In this document: piece after piece, positions 21,737 through 32,290 of the stretch
How the letters are laid out: every line of letters starts with the position of its first letter
Position numbering within the stretch: position 1 is the stretch's first letter
From: Saturnia japonica
Lineage: Eukaryota > Arthropoda > Insecta > Lepidoptera > Saturniidae
DNA length: 64,000 nt
Direction: 5' to 3'
Assembly: GCA_033032175.1 (NCBI GenBank)
Contig: CM065325.1
Location: 6,538,930-6,602,929, forward strand
Notes under the pieces: generated by a model
Databases searched by the model: none
Told to the model about the DNA's origin: nothing
Seen by the model: only the letters and a program-made list of their open reading frames with translations
Program-made: the position numbers and the translations under genes

Positions 21737-22210
21737 CTAGCTGTGACGGCGGCTTTTCTCTCGTGGACTACAGAATGCCGTCGATCGGGCACACGTGCGA
21801 ATCTTGCTCCCTCGCTCCCAGCTATTTGAAAGACAAAAATGCTTATTGTGGGTGTTTCTTAGAAGATATACATATACCCCCAGTTGTGTAGCACATTAAC
21901 TTGCTGTATCTCTTATGGTTTACTCAACGTTAGCCATTTAAGTGCCCGAATTGATTTACCATAACCAGTTTTTTTTGCACGGTACCCTAATTATTTTTCT
22001 AAAATAAAAGTAGTCTAAGTTACTCCTTATAACATCAGCTATCTACCAATGAAAGTCTCGTCATAGTCGGTCCAACCGCTTCGGAGATTACCCGGAACAA
22101 ACAGACAGGCATACAGACAAAAATGGGTTTTCATATTATGTCATTTGTAAAAAACTGTTATTTTGACATTACAATCAGACACTTGAATTTTATTCATTGT
22201 ATAAATGAGA
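21737..22210 (-). repeat. Helitron-like repeat, family B, inverted complete copy
   Basis: CTAG at 21737 after an A, then CTGTGACGGCGGCTTTTCTC. It ends at 22210 in ...TATAAATGAGA before a T, which is a TC 5' terminus on the minus strand. The body mirrors 20707-21234. Length 474 bp. Confidence 0.65.
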
Positions 22211-22220
22211 TAGATTATAG

Positions 22221-22232
22221 TTAGGTGATCTA
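22221..22232. repeat. Target-site duplication, left copy (SINE)
   Basis: TTAGGTGATCTA is repeated exactly at 22536-22547 on the other side of the SINE. Confidence 0.8.
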
Positions 22233-22535
22233 AATAATTAAAATAATAATAATATCATCCTGCATGTATCCCACCAAGCCATTGGTGATTTTAAACACTG
22301 AGAAATCAACAGATCTATGTTTTTCCCACCCATAGTGGTACTACAGAAACATTTCTCTTCCTCGCGATGTTTTCCTTTGCCGGCAGCGAATAATGTTACC
22401 ACCAAAATAGTGTTACCAACTTGAGTTAGTAAATATACGCAAAAATTGAAAAAATCCTTGGTACATGTTGGGTTTCGAACCTGTGAACATCGAATCGATA
22501 TTCCGTCGATCTAAACCACTCGACCACAACGAATT
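22233..22535 (-). repeat. tRNA-derived SINE with perfect target duplication
   Basis: On the minus strand the head has an A-box region GTGGTCGAGTGGTTTAG (22527-22511) and a B box GGTTCGAAACC (22481-22471). A body follows with GGCAAAGGAAAACATCGCGA near 22390, a wording I recall from common moth and butterfly SINEs. It ends in an A/T-rich ATT-repeat tail. The 303-bp unit is bounded by a perfect 12-bp duplication, so its extent is firm. Confidence 0.85.
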
Positions 22536-22547
22536 TTAGGTGATCTA
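22536..22547. repeat. Target-site duplication, right copy (SINE)
   Basis: TTAGGTGATCTA, identical to 22221-22232. Confidence 0.8.
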
Positions 22548-23174
22548 CCCTTACTAATATCCTTGCATAAAATCAATACAACAAATATTTTTATCGTAAG
22601 TAGTTACGGAACTAATTAAGTACTAATAAATTAAAGCAGTACCTAAATGCACACAAGGGCATCGGATCAACCAAGACATTGGATAGAAAGTTTTGTGATC
22701 ACCAATCCACAAACATTCAATCATCAACGGACTTTGACTGTACTTATTAACTAACGGCCGTTTTCAAAGATCGATCCAAGATATACAAATATAACCTTTT
22801 ATGCATACTTTTTCTTTATTAACCTATCAATGGATAGTTTTTCTTATCTACTTAATATAAGTATGAGTATATCTAAATTCTATATAGCTTGAATAGATAA
22901 GAGGAAAACCGATATCTGACTTCAGTTAAAGATAGTACTTATTACAAATACGTACTAATCGGGGATAGTAAACTCAGATATGTTATTGAAAACGGCCGTA
23001 AGTGCACATAGAACTTTATACATAACTAGCTGACCCTGCAGAAGTTGCCCTCTGACCACAAAGCCAGCTATCGCGTTTAGATTTACAAACTTTCGCGGTG
23101 ATCGTTCAAAGGGTGATGGAGTTGGTCAATCTCATTTATACAAACATCCTTGTTTTTAATTCTTTATGGATTTA
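22548..23174. other. Non-coding stretch, nothing recognised
   Basis: A CTAGCTGACCCTGCAGAAGT block near 23035 is like the CTAG ends of the Helitron-like repeats. Otherwise nothing is recognised. Confidence 0.4.
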
Positions 23175-23475
23175 GCGTTATGGCCACCATTTCATGTGAT
23201 GTTGTGTCGATGTGGCCCAAGATGATAACAATCTAAGCCTAGTGGTGGGCTGGCTCTCAAGTGCAGCTGCCGGAATATACCTATAGGACCTTGGTGACAG
23301 ATTTTCATTTTGGTGGTGGTAGTAAATGGTAGAAAATGCTACCAACATGATATGGTTTAATTACGAAAAATATTTTCTTTCAATGAAAGCTCAGGTTCAT
23401 TGCAGCGATTCGAACTCACGTCGATCGACGCGATGTCCGTACCAGCTACCATTAAGCCATCATATTACATAACTA
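23175..23475 (-). repeat. tRNA-derived SINE, copy 2 of the 9320 family
   Basis: On the minus strand, ATGATGGCTTAATGGTAGCT (A-box region, 23440-23458) and GAGTTCGAATC (B box, 23417-23407) form a tRNA-like head. The body shares CACCATTT...CTAGTGGTGGGCTGGCTC and ACCTATAGGACCTTGG with 9320-9565. Confidence 0.6.
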
Positions 23476-24592
23476 TTTGATATAGCAGGTATGGAACTAC
23501 GTACATGTAAAATATTCAGTTTATCAATACGAATGTATCAAACGTTTGAAACTGCAATTATAGCTAAGTATTAATTGACTCCATTTAACAAATAATACCT
23601 TCTCGTAATGGGATCAGATTGCATTTCTGAACACGTGTAGGTACATATAAAATTATTAAAAAAAAACTAATGTTTTACCCATATGATATTATTCTATCTT
23701 CTGCGTTATCCAAATAAATATTTCGACGCAGATACTGCAATATTTTTCATCACGGAGTGGCGGGAACGTTCTGAATCCAATAACTTTGTCTATGACAATA
23801 TACCAAAGACCAAAATAGATAGGACGGAGTTGCTCTTTGTAGCAGCCCCTAAATAGAGTGCGTAATAGGAAGGGGAGGACGAAGAGGGCGAGCGAGCGTC
23901 TCCCCGCGCATGCGCACCGAGACTCACTCTATTATCGGTTTTAATGTTTTTGTTGTTTATCTTTTAATAATTTGTTTTATTATATAGTTCTAAATGAAAA
24001 TTTATGGCATATATTTATATATATATATATATATATTACAATGTCGAAGGATTACAAAAAGAAAGAATGGGATCACGAAGTGTTGATAATTTAATTTTAA
24101 TAAACGAGTTGTTAGTAGAAACATGACTAGGAAAAACTAGAATAAAAATATGAATAGTAATGAAAATTCCTCTGTCTATAATATATTTTTCTATTACTCT
24201 CGCTGCTTTTTCAATCTGAAGGGTGTGGTTTTTAACAAGCACTGGTAAGCTCAAGACCGGAGTAGTATTTGAGTTTAAATAATAAATAAATAGCCCAACT
24301 GTTTTAACAATTCTTGCATGTCAATTCCGTGACGTTCAGTGTCTCAATTTCAAAATTATTGCACACTGAGGCGAATTCTTCTATTCTCCCTCGACGAAGC
24401 TAAGCTGTCTTCTATAATAGAAGCTACTTCAGAAATTGGGCTGAACATCCAAGAGCCTGCTTTCTAGAACAACGTTACTGCGAACGACGATACTTTTATT
24501 AAGCTTATTGTACTTATACATTTTTCTTTTCAAAATACTTATGTCAATTATCATTTCTATATTTTCGACATTTTATCATGCTGCTTAATTAT
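23476..24592. other. Non-coding stretch with CpG patch and AT microsatellite
   Basis: At 23870-23935 a CpG-rich patch holds the perfect palindrome GCGCATGCGC (23906-23915), the core of NRF-1/Ewg-type sites, and so could be promoter-like. A TA microsatellite lies at 24009-24037. No gene seen. Confidence 0.4.
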
Positions 24593-24935
24593 TATGAACT
24601 GTGTACCACGATTTCACCCGTGTTAAATTTATTTGACCAACTGTCCACCACGATCGAACCGCGCGCCGACACCGCGCCGCGCGCCACTTCCTACGCACCC
24701 ATGTACAATTAATTAGTCTATCGTCGTTCTCACTTACCGTACTTGCATACAACTTGACAGATTGGTTGACGTTCATGGTTACTGCTACGCTCCTTTGGAT
24801 TGTAGCATGAAGTTATATAACCTATAGCCTTTCTCAATAAATAGACTATAAATTGCTAAAAGATTTTTTCAAATCTGACTGGTACTTCCAGAGATTAGCG
24901 CGGTCAAACAGACAATCACTTGAGCGTTATACTAA
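24593..24935 (+). repeat. Helitron-like family A, diverged copy
   Basis: AACTGTGTACCACGATTTCACC, CCGTGTTAAATTTATTTGAC and a GACTGGTACTTCCAGAGATT, AGCGCGGTCAAACAGACAAT end follow family A order. The middle differs and includes a CGCGCCGACACCGCGCCGCG patch. Confidence 0.5.
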
Positions 24936-26509
24936 TTGAAATATTTATAATTATGTTAAGTATATAGTTTGGATTTTGACACATGGAATTCGGTTTATTT
25001 TCAAGGTAAAAAATAATCTATTTGACAACTGGTAAGTAATTTTATAGAGATGCAGCCTTTACTGAGATGTATTACTACCATTGCACCACGAGCCCGTCGT
25101 CGTACATTTTTCGCCAGAATCAGACAAACTGAACGCGTAGATTGGGTACTGGGTGTGAATGACGCTTGCACGTAAGTTAGATCGCCACCGCGCCCGCAAG
25201 ATGAACGCGTTGGTTTGATCTTCGCACTATAGTATTTTGATATAACTATCTTATACTCGATATGAATGAAAGCGATGAATTTGAAATCTGATTGACGTTA
25301 CCACTTATCCTCTACGAACGAGAGAGCGATAGGGACAGGGAGCTATGCCTGTAAATTGCAGTGCGGTAGAGCAAGGGATAGCGTCAGAGTAGTGTAGTCA
25401 ACCCAAAGTTGAGTGAAGCGGAGTAGCGTAAGCTGCGAAGAAGTGTTCACAAAGTGAGCGGGCCCGTCGCCGTCGCACAAGTCGCTAGATAGTAAATTTT
25501 GGTATATAGAAAATCTAAGAAACTCATGTCCACTCTTTTAAGTACCTACCTATTCCGGATATATTATATATTCTTTTAAGTATTTAGTATTTCGGATAAC
25601 CGCCGAAAACGAGTTGGGAATTTTGTTAAAATTATGTTGGTTAATCTTTCCCAAGCTGTGAATTGCTAGTTTCTTCTCTGGTTCAGTCAATAGGCAGCCT
25701 ATGAGTTCCGATGAAAGGTCTTTGCAGTTTGATAATCTATTTACCTAACATCAACATTATCATTTAAACATTTTGCAGTGAAAGGTCATTTTCAACTTCG
25801 CTTTGAAACACTTTTGTCGTTAATAAAAGATTTCCCAACTGCAGAAGAAACATAGTTAAAAATTTGGTAAGTACAAGTACCTACCTACTTTGTTTTGGTT
25901 AAAAAGCCACTGAAACAATAACTGTTAAATAATACATTTATCTAATTACTGAAAATTATTTTAGAGTTTACGGTTGATATATAAATTCATATATATGCTT
26001 ATTTTCCTTAATTTATTTTAAAAAATGTTCAAATTTGTTAGCCTAGCCAGAGAACTCTCAATACGGACGAGCAAGCGCGCAGTAGTTGTGCCGGAGGGTG
26101 CCAGCACCGTCACTCGCCAGCACTGAGCCGGTGTCACCCGCTCGGCAGATGTGCACCGCACGTGGCGAGACTGCCGAGCGAACGCCGCTGCGCACAATGG
26201 AACGCAATTCCAATTCAATATGGCGGCCGGTCTGGGGAACATTCCCGCTCTTTTCACCGTTTGTTATTCTGATATTCATTTAACTATGTACCTCAACTAC
26301 AGTTTACATTTATTTTAATAACAATAACACAACCTAAACAATATATTTCCATTGAAAAATTTTTATTATATATAACAGGAAAACTACATGTACTATAAAT
26401 AAGACATTTACCTATTAAATGCTTGTGAAACAAAAGCTTCTAAGTACTATAAATCATTATTTCAGGAAATAATTCTTAAAATAGTCATAAATAATAGTAC
26501 CAAATCACA
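24936..26509. other. Non-coding stretch with CpG-rich segments
   Basis: Two CpG-richer segments, about 25085-25460 and 26045-26235, stand out from AT-rich DNA. Overlapping open frames on both strands at 26018-26283 are best explained by composition. No splice sites or motifs support a gene. Confidence 0.35.
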
Positions 26510-26760
26510 AAGAAGCTATGGGGTAGGCTAGCGTGGTATGGACATGTCATGAGAAAGCATGAAAGTCATTTATCGAGAAGATTATACAGTATGAAGTTGG
26601 TTGGATGTAAGAGTAAGGGAAGACCGAAGAAGTTATGGATGGATTATGTCAGGAATAATATACATATAAAAAGGTGTGAATACTCAGATGATATTTGATA
26701 GAGTAGGTATAGCGGAAGAGGAAAAAATGGTTGTGCCGACCCTTCTTGAGTGGAATAGGG
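26510..26760 (+). pseudogene. RTE-like LINE C-terminal tail, 5'-truncated
   Basis: From 26526 one frame reads LAWYGHVMRKHESHLSRRLY, then GRPKKLWMDYVRNN and a stop after CEYSDDI near 26697. The order WYGHV...GRPKK(x)W is the conserved C-terminus of RTE-like and related LINE ORFs. A short 3' UTR with a CCTTCTTGAGTGGAATAGGG block follows. The catalytic domains are absent, so this is a typical dead-on-arrival copy. It shares the GRPKK...CEY wording with the relic at 925-1060. Confidence 0.65.
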
Positions 26761-26835
26761 GGTAAGATTTTATGAAATAGTTCAAATTGTAAGAGTAGGT
26801 AATCTACTGTATACATACAATACATATACATTCTA

Positions 26836-27655
26836 TCTATTGTATATTTGTAAACAAATAATAAAATTGAAGTGTCTTTTTGTAATGTCAAAATAACAAC
26901 TTTTCACTAAATTCATATAAAAGTATATACGATAGGTACCTATAACAAAAAAAAACCTTTTTTTTTTGTTTATCTGTCTTCTTTTTGTTCCTACTAATCT
27001 CCTAAACGGTTAACCGATTTTGACGGGACTTTCACTGACAGATAGCTGATGTTACCTATAAGAAGTAAATTAGACAACCTATTTTTATTTTAGGAAAAAC
27101 AATTAAGTAGGTTTTGTGCATATGAAATAAACGAAAGTACTAGTAGCAGTTTACAGTAGAGATGAAACGAATAGTGGTTTGGCCGGATACTGGATATTCG
27201 GCAAGCTACGAAACCGGAGCGCCGGATATCCGGCTACCGGATATTTCTGCACTTTATCGCGATACATGACGCAATCAGTTTGATTTGAATATTGGCACGG
27301 TGAACGAAATCGGAAATAAACTGAATTAATTAATAAAACAAACATTTTTAACGTGCCATTATAAAAATAAACGGTGTCCATAACCTATTCGCAAGTCCTG
27401 GGGGCTGCTCGGTTCCCTCTGTCTGCAACACGATGGACCCGGCACCCGCATGGTGAATCCATGGAATGTTAAGATGTTTGTCTCTGATTTGCCTTGTGTA
27501 AAATAATGAGATTTTTTTTTTAATTTTACTATCCGGAATCCGGCCGGATACTAAAGTACCGGATATCCGTTTCATCTCTAGTTTACAGCATCGCGCACGT
27601 TTCCCTTCGTTGCGGCATACGAAATTCCACGAGGAAGAAATCGAGGCACAGCTAG
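26836..27655 (+). repeat. Helitron-like family B copy carrying a nested MITE
   Basis: The 5' TC (26836) follows an A. AAAATTGAAGTGTCTTTTTG and TAATCTCCTAAACGGTTAAC match family B. The 3' end reads GAGGCACAGCTAG (27652-27655) before a T. Without the 424-bp nested element and its duplicated 8 bp the copy is about 388 bp, so it also lacks part of the interior. Confidence 0.65.
27157..27580. mobile_element. hAT-like MITE nested in a Helitron-like copy
   Basis: Perfect 13-bp inverted ends, TAGAGATGAAACG (27157-27169) and CGTTTCATCTCTA (27568-27580), are flanked by a perfect 8-bp duplication GTTTACAG (27149-27156 and 27581-27588). Eight-bp duplications and TAG/CAG-type ends are hallmarks of the hAT superfamily. 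The 424-bp interior has inverted CCGGATATCCGG-type motifs and no transposase, so it is non-autonomous. Confidence 0.8.
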
Positions 27656-27756
27656 TCATAAAATATAATTTTTGAAAGGAATCCTAATAGAAAACACTTA
27701 AGAACTTACTGTGTTGTGATTACCTAGTTTTCGGTACATATTTATTTCAATTAGTT

Positions 27757-27764
27757 AATCAGTG
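27757..27764. repeat. Target-site duplication, left copy (RTE)
   Basis: AATCAGTG is repeated at 30948-30955, just after the ATG repeat that ends the element. Confidence 0.65.
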
Positions 27765-30700
27765 CCGTGGTGGTTCCGGCTTAGAATTTACCCCTCCATC
27801 TCTACCCGTGGATGTCGTAAGAGGCGACTAAGGGGAAAAAAAGCTAGGGGATGGGCAGCAGCATCCCCCACTTAAACAACAAAAAGCAATATCTGCGCTC
27901 GCCAACCCGCATGCCCAGCGTGGCGAGTATGGGCAAATCCCCCCTATGAAAACGACAAGAACGACCAGGCCCCCAGTCCCCGGCGGCCCTGCTATTCCTA
28001 GTTTCGGTGTCGGCTATGGTAACGGCGGGGCAAGGGGTGCTAAGAATCCCCGGAAAAGTTCCAGCTACCGACCCCCACGACAACTGGCCCTGGAAACATA
28101 TAATAATCGCACTTTGAGGACTGACGAGAAGATTGTCGAGCTGGAAGAGGAAATAGACAAGTTACGCTGGGATCTTATAGGATTATCAGAAGTCCGAAGA
28201 GAGGGTGAGGACACGATAATCATGAAATCCGGTAACTTGTTCTATTACAGGGAGGGCGACCAACAGTCCCTAGGTGGTGTCGGGATTATCGTCCGGAAGT
28301 CTCTCATTAACAACATCGTGTCCATCGACAGTGTGTCGAGCAGGGTGGCGTACCTGATACTCAGAATATCCAAAAGATATTCGTTGAAGGTCATACAGGT
28401 TTACGCACCGACCTCGGCACACCCTGATGATGAAGTGGAGGTTTTTTATGAGGACATTAGTAGGGCCATACATACCTCGAAAACCCACTTCACTGTTGTA
28501 ATGGGAGACTTTAACGCAAAGCTGGGCAAAAGAGATGGTGAAGAGTTGGGAGTGGGGCAATTTGGTTATGGGCAACGGAACCCTAGGGGCCAGAGGTTGG
28601 CCGATTTTATGGAGAAAGAGGGACTCTTTATGATGAACTCTTTCTTCCAGAAGTCACCTCATAGGAAATGGACCTGGATGAGCCCCGATGGTTCCACGAA
28701 AAATGAGATAGACTTCATCATGACCACGAAGAGACAAATATTCAATGATGTCACTGTGATCCACAGAGTGAAAACCGGCAGTGATCACCGAATGGTTAGA
28801 GGCACATTGAATATCAATCTAAAAATAGAAAAGTCTCGCTTGATGAAGTCTACGCTCCGACCTTCTAATGCTCAACTCCAAAACCCCGAGAGCTTTGAAC
28901 TCGAATTGAAAAACCAATTCGATTGCCTAGATAGTTGCGTCTCCGTAGATGATATTAGTAATAGGCTGGTAGAAACTGTCCATGCGGTTGGGTCCAAGTT
29001 CTTTAAAACTCACCGTTGCAATAAGACTCAAAAGATATCAGATCAAACCCGAAAACTCATGGCGGATCGGCGTGGTATGGCGTTGCAGTCTTCCGATGAC
29101 GCTAAGTCCTATAGACAGCTCAATAGATCTATTCATAAATCCTTGCGACACGATGTCCGGTCTTACAATACCAAAAGTATTAAAGAGACGATAGAGCGGA
29201 ATAAAGGCTCCAAAGTGTTCGCAAGGAATGCATCTATTGGGCAGAGCCAGTTGACGAAGCTGAAAATGGATAATGGCAGCGTAGCGTCCACCAAGCCAGA
29301 GGTATTAAGGGAGATCGAAAGTTTCTATGGGCAGTTATATACCTCGTCAACTAAGCCTGTTACCAGCCCGGTTAAAGATCCGAGAGCTGGGCTTACCCGA
29401 CACTATACCGAAGATATCCCCGACATCACCCTGTACGAGATTAGGATAGCCCTTAAGCAGCTTAAGAACAACAAGGCGCCGGGTGATGACGGAATTACAT
29501 CAGAGCTTCTTAAAGCGGGTGGAACACCGGTACTTAAGGTCCTGCAGAAGCTCATTAATTCCGTTATACTCGAAGGTAAAACGCCGGAAACGTGGGGTGG
29601 CAGCGTGGTGGTCCTGTTCTTCAAGAAAGGTGATAAAACCTTATTGAAGAACTGTCAGCCCATCTCGTTGCTGAGCCATGTTTATAAGCTGTTTTCGAGG
29701 GTCATCACGAATCGTCTCGAGCACAAGTTTGATGACTTCCAGCCTCCCGAACAAGCCGGTTTCCGAAAAGGCTTTAGCACCGTAGACCACATCTATATGC
29801 TGCGTCAGATTATACAGAAGACTGAGGAGTATAATCTGCCTTTATGCTTAGCGTTCGTGGACTACGAAAAAGCCTTTGATTCGGTCGAAACCTGGGCAGT
29901 GTTGCAGTCTCTCCAGCGGTGCCGTATTGACTATCGATATATCGAAGTGTTGAAGTGCTTGTACAACAACGCCACCATGTCGGTCCGAGTACAGGAGCAG
30001 TCCACGAAGGCAATTCCTTTGAGAAGAGGCGTTAGACAGGGAGACATAATATCTCTGAAACTGTTTACCGCCGCTCTAGAGGACCCCTTCAAGCTCCTGG
30101 AATGGCAAGGACTCGGCATCAATGTCAATGGCGAGTACATCACTCACCTTCGATTTGCTGACGACATCGTAGTCATGGCAGAATCGCTGGAAGATCTTGG
30201 CACAATGCTCGATGGCCTCGACAAAGTGTCTCAACAGGTGGGCCTTAAAATGAACATGGACAAGACGAAAATCATGTCGAATATCCATGTGGTGCCCACC
30301 CCAGTATCAGTTGGGAACTCTTGTCTAGAAGTTGTTGAAGAATATGTCTACCTGGGACAAACAGTCCAGTTAGATAGGTCCAACTTTGAAAAAGAGGTCA
30401 GTCGACGAATCCAACTCGGCTGGGCAGCGTTCGGGAAACTGCGCGACGTCTTCTCGTCCAAAAATACCTCAGTGCCTCAAGACGAATGTCTTTGACCAGT
30501 GTGTGTTGCCAGTGATGACATACGGCACAGAGACGTGGTCGCTCACTGTGGGCCTCATAAGAAAGCTTAAGGTTGCTCAGCGAGCTATGGAGAGGGCTAT
30601 GCTTGGTGTTTCTCTACGAGATCGAATCAGAAATGAGGAGATCCGTAGACAAACTAAGGTAACCGACATGGCCAAAAGGATTAGCAAGTTCAAGTGGCAG

Positions 30701-30947
30701 TGGGCGGGGCACATAGTTCGGAGAACTGACGGCCGTTGGGGCAGAAAGGTTCTCGAGTGGAGACCACGCACCGGAAAGCGCAGCGTAAGACGGCCCCCCC
30801 CCCCTAGATGGAAAGACGACATAATAAAGGTCGCTGGGAGCCGTTGGGTACAGGCCGCACAAGATCGGTCGCTCTGGAGATCTATGGGGGAGGCCTATGT
30901 TCAGCAGTGGACGTCTTGCGGCTGAAATGATGATGATGATGATGATG
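27765..30947 (+). mobile_element. RTE-clade LINE, near-complete copy
   Basis: A 3.18-kb non-LTR retrotransposon bounded by the 8-bp repeat AATCAGTG. It has a short GC-rich 5' UTR (CCGTGGTGGTTCCGGC start, then a CCCGTGGATGTCGTAAGAGG block), one large ORF with endonuclease and reverse transcriptase, and almost no 3' UTR. It ends in seven ATG units (30927-30947) directly after the stop. A single ORF, a tiny 3' UTR and a short tandem-repeat end in place of poly(A) are RTE hallmarks. One frameshift inactivates it. Confidence 0.85.
27946..30925 (+). pseudogene. RTE endonuclease-reverse transcriptase, one frameshift
   Basis: This is the element's single replication protein: it nicks the target and primes reverse transcription there. 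The first ATG is at 27946, and the frame is open back to a TAA at about 27830. The endonuclease domain has GDFNAK at residues 187-192 and SDHR at 279-282. The reverse transcriptase has NKAPGDDGITSELL, motif A AFVDYEKAFDS (about 636), motif B RRGVRQGDIIS and the catalytic FADD (737-740). The first frame stops at 30493-30495. The next frame carries the matching C-terminus from about 30462 (CLKTNVFDQCVLPVMTYGTE, then QWAGHIVRRTDGRWGRKVL and PPPRWKDDI) to a stop at 30923. A run of five A near 30461-30465 is the likely site of a one-base insertion. Catalytic residues are otherwise intact. Confidence 0.87.
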
Positions 30948-30955
30948 AATCAGTG
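30948..30955. repeat. Target-site duplication, right copy (RTE)
   Basis: AATCAGTG, matching 27757-27764. Confidence 0.65.
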
Positions 30956-32089
30956 AAACTTACGTTTTTGTCTGATTTCTACTTATAAATTTTGGCGAAT
31001 ATTAAGTAGGTTTAATTGGGTCTAGACACATTATAAAGCAGTTTAGATATATATAAAAAACAATATTTCGGAGAAATCCGTAAACAATTAGGCAGCCTGC
31101 TGTTGAAATCTATAAATAAAACGACACCAACACCCTTTTACTTTTTAAGCATTACATAAATATTGTTGAATGTAGAACAATCTTAGTATTACTAGGTAAA
31201 TAACAAACACCAGTCTATGGCATTTTTTAAATTATTAAATTTAATTGAATTTAACTAAATAAAGTTTCTTGGAAACGGCTCTAATAATTTGAATAAAATG
31301 TTGTACTTAAATAAAGATTTGGATACAAGTTTACCCAGATAGTAGTTTTTTTTTCTTCAAAACACCGAGCTTAGCTCGATCTCCCAAACATTATGTAATA
31401 AAGCAAATATAACTATTAGTATCAATCAAGTAATATAAGAAATATGAAATAAATGATTTTATCATACTCGTATATTTACAAATTAATAATTTAAGATCGA
31501 TTTGTACAAGCTCACCTTAAAATAATCTGTGTTGGGTAAGGAATGTATGAATGAAATGCAAATGGCCACCATCCATATAGTGAAATTATAATTACAGTAT
31601 TTACAGTGCTTAGGCAACATGTCCAGCTCATGTATCGCCCATGTACGCTCTATCAATATAATACATAATTATAAACACAGACATTAATATTAATAAACAT
31701 TTGACATGATGAATATAGTAAATATAGATATAAATGACCAATATAAATAAATGTATGACAATGATACAAACAAATTTTATGTACTTATAAATAAATAGTA
31801 AATTTGATGAATAACAATGTATAAATATTGCTTTGAAAAAGAAATGTAATAATTTGCCATACCCTATTCATAGTCCATGTATTTGGATTTTTTATCATAT
31901 AAGAACAAAATATGTAAATAAATTATGCAAATGGATAAATAAATATACATATATTGTGTATCAGCTTAGCTGATATGAGTGACTTTCAATTAGAGCAGCT
32001 ACACTTGAGAGCCAGTGCTAGAACTAATGCTACTTATCATCACTTGAGATTGTGTCCAAATGCTAAAGTATGAAGAATATGACGCGAAA
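30956..32089. other. AT-rich non-coding stretch
   Basis: A small inverted repeat CCGAGCTTAGCTCGA at about 31365 is the only item of note. Confidence 0.4.
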
Positions 32090-32290
32090 AATAGGTATCA
32101 CCAGCGCGTTGCCGACCTTGAACCCCACTACCCCAAGGAGCTCTAGAAACCATACTCACAGCAGGAGCACAACACAAGGTTATATGGCAGCGATCTTCTG
32201 TAAGGCGGAGGAATTCCCCTTGTTGGACTGCCCCAAGTAGAAAGAAATCTCTAAAGAAATTTCTCTGTGACTTACCCCACCTTTCCCATA
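32090..32290 (-). repeat. Repeat family D, copy 3, inverted
   Basis: In reverse it reads GTCACAGAGAAATTTCTTTA, CTACTTGGGGCAGTCCAACA, GAGCTCCTTGGGGTAGTGGG and GGTCGGCAACGCGCTGG, in the order of the copies at 15060 and 21324. The 135-codon frame across it is a repeat artefact. Confidence 0.5.

Noticed and set aside
26018..26283. Genes on both strands at a CpG-rich patch
   Set aside because: Three overlapping frames are open at once, which is a composition effect.
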